Positions 63,584 through 64,000 of a DNA stretch of 64,000 nucleotides are shown here, one piece after another. The position numbers and the translations under genes were made by a program. Location: positions 806,001 through 870,000 of the forward strand of contig OY970235.1 of the NCBI GenBank assembly GCA_963714145.1. The letters run 5' to 3'. Below the pieces are notes generated by a model that was given only the letters and a program-made list of their open reading frames with translations, was not told the origin of the DNA and searched no databases. Origin of the DNA: JBBWZH01 sp035544115 (lineage in GTDB: Bacteria > Actinomycetota > Actinomycetes > Mycobacteriales > CADCTP01). Numbering within the stretch: the first letter of the stretch is position 1; the number at the start of each line of letters is the position of its first letter.

Positions 63584-64000
63584 GTGAGACGCATCATCGT
63601 CTTGGGCGCGGCCGCCATCGTCGCAGTCGCCGCGCCGGCCGCGGCGTCGGCCACCGCGCAGGCGGCCCCAGCCAGCCCACAGGTGCTGGCCACCCAGTCG
63701 GCCGCCGCGCTGGTCGCGGCGAAGGCGCCGGCCCTGCACGCCGCGGCCGGCGACGTGTTCGTCCAGCAGCAGGTCATCTCGTCCGCCGAGGGCCTGCTGT
63801 ACGTGCCGTTCCAGCGGACGCACCAGGGGTTGCCGGTGTTCGGCGGCGACGCGGTCGTCATGACCAACCCGGCCGGGCAGGTGCTGGCCACCTCGGTCGC
63901 GCAGACCAGCACGATCAGCGTGTCCACCACGCCGAAGCTGTCGGCCGCATCCGCCGCCGCGGTGGCGAAGTCGGTCGCCGCGCAGACCGCCACCGTCGAC
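63584..64000 (+). CDS. Secreted M4/fungalysin-type metallopeptidase, N-terminal part
   Basis: Open to the right edge, 139 residues visible. GTG 63584 has AAGGGAG upstream (63571-63577). Residues 1-27 are a signal peptide (RRIIVLGAAAIVAVAAPAAA, cleaved near ATAQA). The next region resembles the FTP (fungalysin/thermolysin propeptide) domain: LLYVPFQRTHQGLPVFGGDA followed by VLATSVAQ. Such propeptides precede M4 zinc proteases, which are secreted as inactive precursors. The catalytic HEXXH would lie outside the window. Being adjacent to the divergent SigE operon suggests, but does not show, co-regulation. Confidence 0.78.
   Translation, partial: MRRIIVLGAAAIVAVAAPAAASATAQAAPASPQVLATQSAAALVAAKAPALHAAAGDVFVQQQVISSAEGLLYVPFQRTHQGLPVFGGDAVVMTNPAGQVLATSVAQTSTISVSTTPKLSAASAAAVAKSVAAQTATVD

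Noticed and set aside
1..64000. CRISPR arrays, tRNA or rRNA genes, insertion sequences, prophage
   Set aside because: No regularly spaced repeats, T-loop/acceptor patterns, transposase, integrase or phage structural genes were recognised on either strand.

Overview
The window is very GC-rich DNA (about 75% by eye) with strong third-position G/C bias, many GTG starts, short intergenic gaps and frequent 1-4 base gene overlaps. Gene content (a HrdB/SigA-type sigma factor, polyphosphate glucokinase, DUF4193, DUF3710, DUF3159, DUF3000, the HemY/HemQ haem branch, LigD-type polymerase) points to a filamentous actinomycete, most likely Micromonosporaceae. No rRNA, tRNA, CRISPR array, transposase or integrase was seen.

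The backbone is a conserved actinobacterial chromosomal block. From memory, its order follows the M. tuberculosis segment from sigA (Rv2703) to msrB (Rv2674): sigA, ppgK, inositol phosphatase, a LytR_C/Cei-like protein, DUF4193, dut, DUF3710, alpha/beta hydrolase, OB-fold protein, DUF3159, two TrkA proteins, APC permease, a TRAM-type RNA methyltransferase, dxs, an RNase D-like protein, DUF3000, hemE, hemY, hemQ and msrB. Accessory genes sit between these markers.

Layout. 1-6.6 kb: accessory genes (partial TrkA-N protein, FAD oxidoreductase, DUF1349, DUF1992, TMEM175-like channel, an ArsR-SRPBCC pair with a doubled operator, a secreted CE1-type esterase with a CBM2). 6.6-12.2 kb: sigA to cei. 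12.2-14.6 kb: phosphotransferase and rsgA. 15.1-25.1 kb: DUF4193, dut, trkA pair, permease and RNA methyltransferase. 25.2-29.8 kb: a Hen1-Pnkp RNA-repair operon plus a small unknown gene. 29.9-34.6 kb: a ROK repressor divergent from a xylose-type ABC transporter. 34.7-36.3 kb: two secreted proteins of unknown function. 36.4-38.3 kb: dxs, which carries five compensating single-base indels. 38.4-45.2 kb: an OmpR-type two-component system, an unknown envelope protein and a fadJ-fadA operon. 45.4-50.4 kb: the RNase D-like gene and a NarL-type signalling locus containing a 45-codon gene for a secreted or membrane peptide. 50.5-56.5 kb: DUF3000, a zinc-binding miniprotein, haem synthesis and msrB. 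56.6-64 kb: extracellular nuclease, LigD polymerase, an SOS-boxed dinB, a SigE-family sigma operon, and the start of a secreted metallopeptidase.

Two themes cut across the window. Many genes have a TANNNT-like -10 box only 6-8 bases before the start codon, so they are probably transcribed without a leader, which I used to choose starts. A paired DnaA-box-like element (two 9-mers 19 bases apart) occurs twice, once in the trkA/permease divergent promoter and once in the hen1 promoter.
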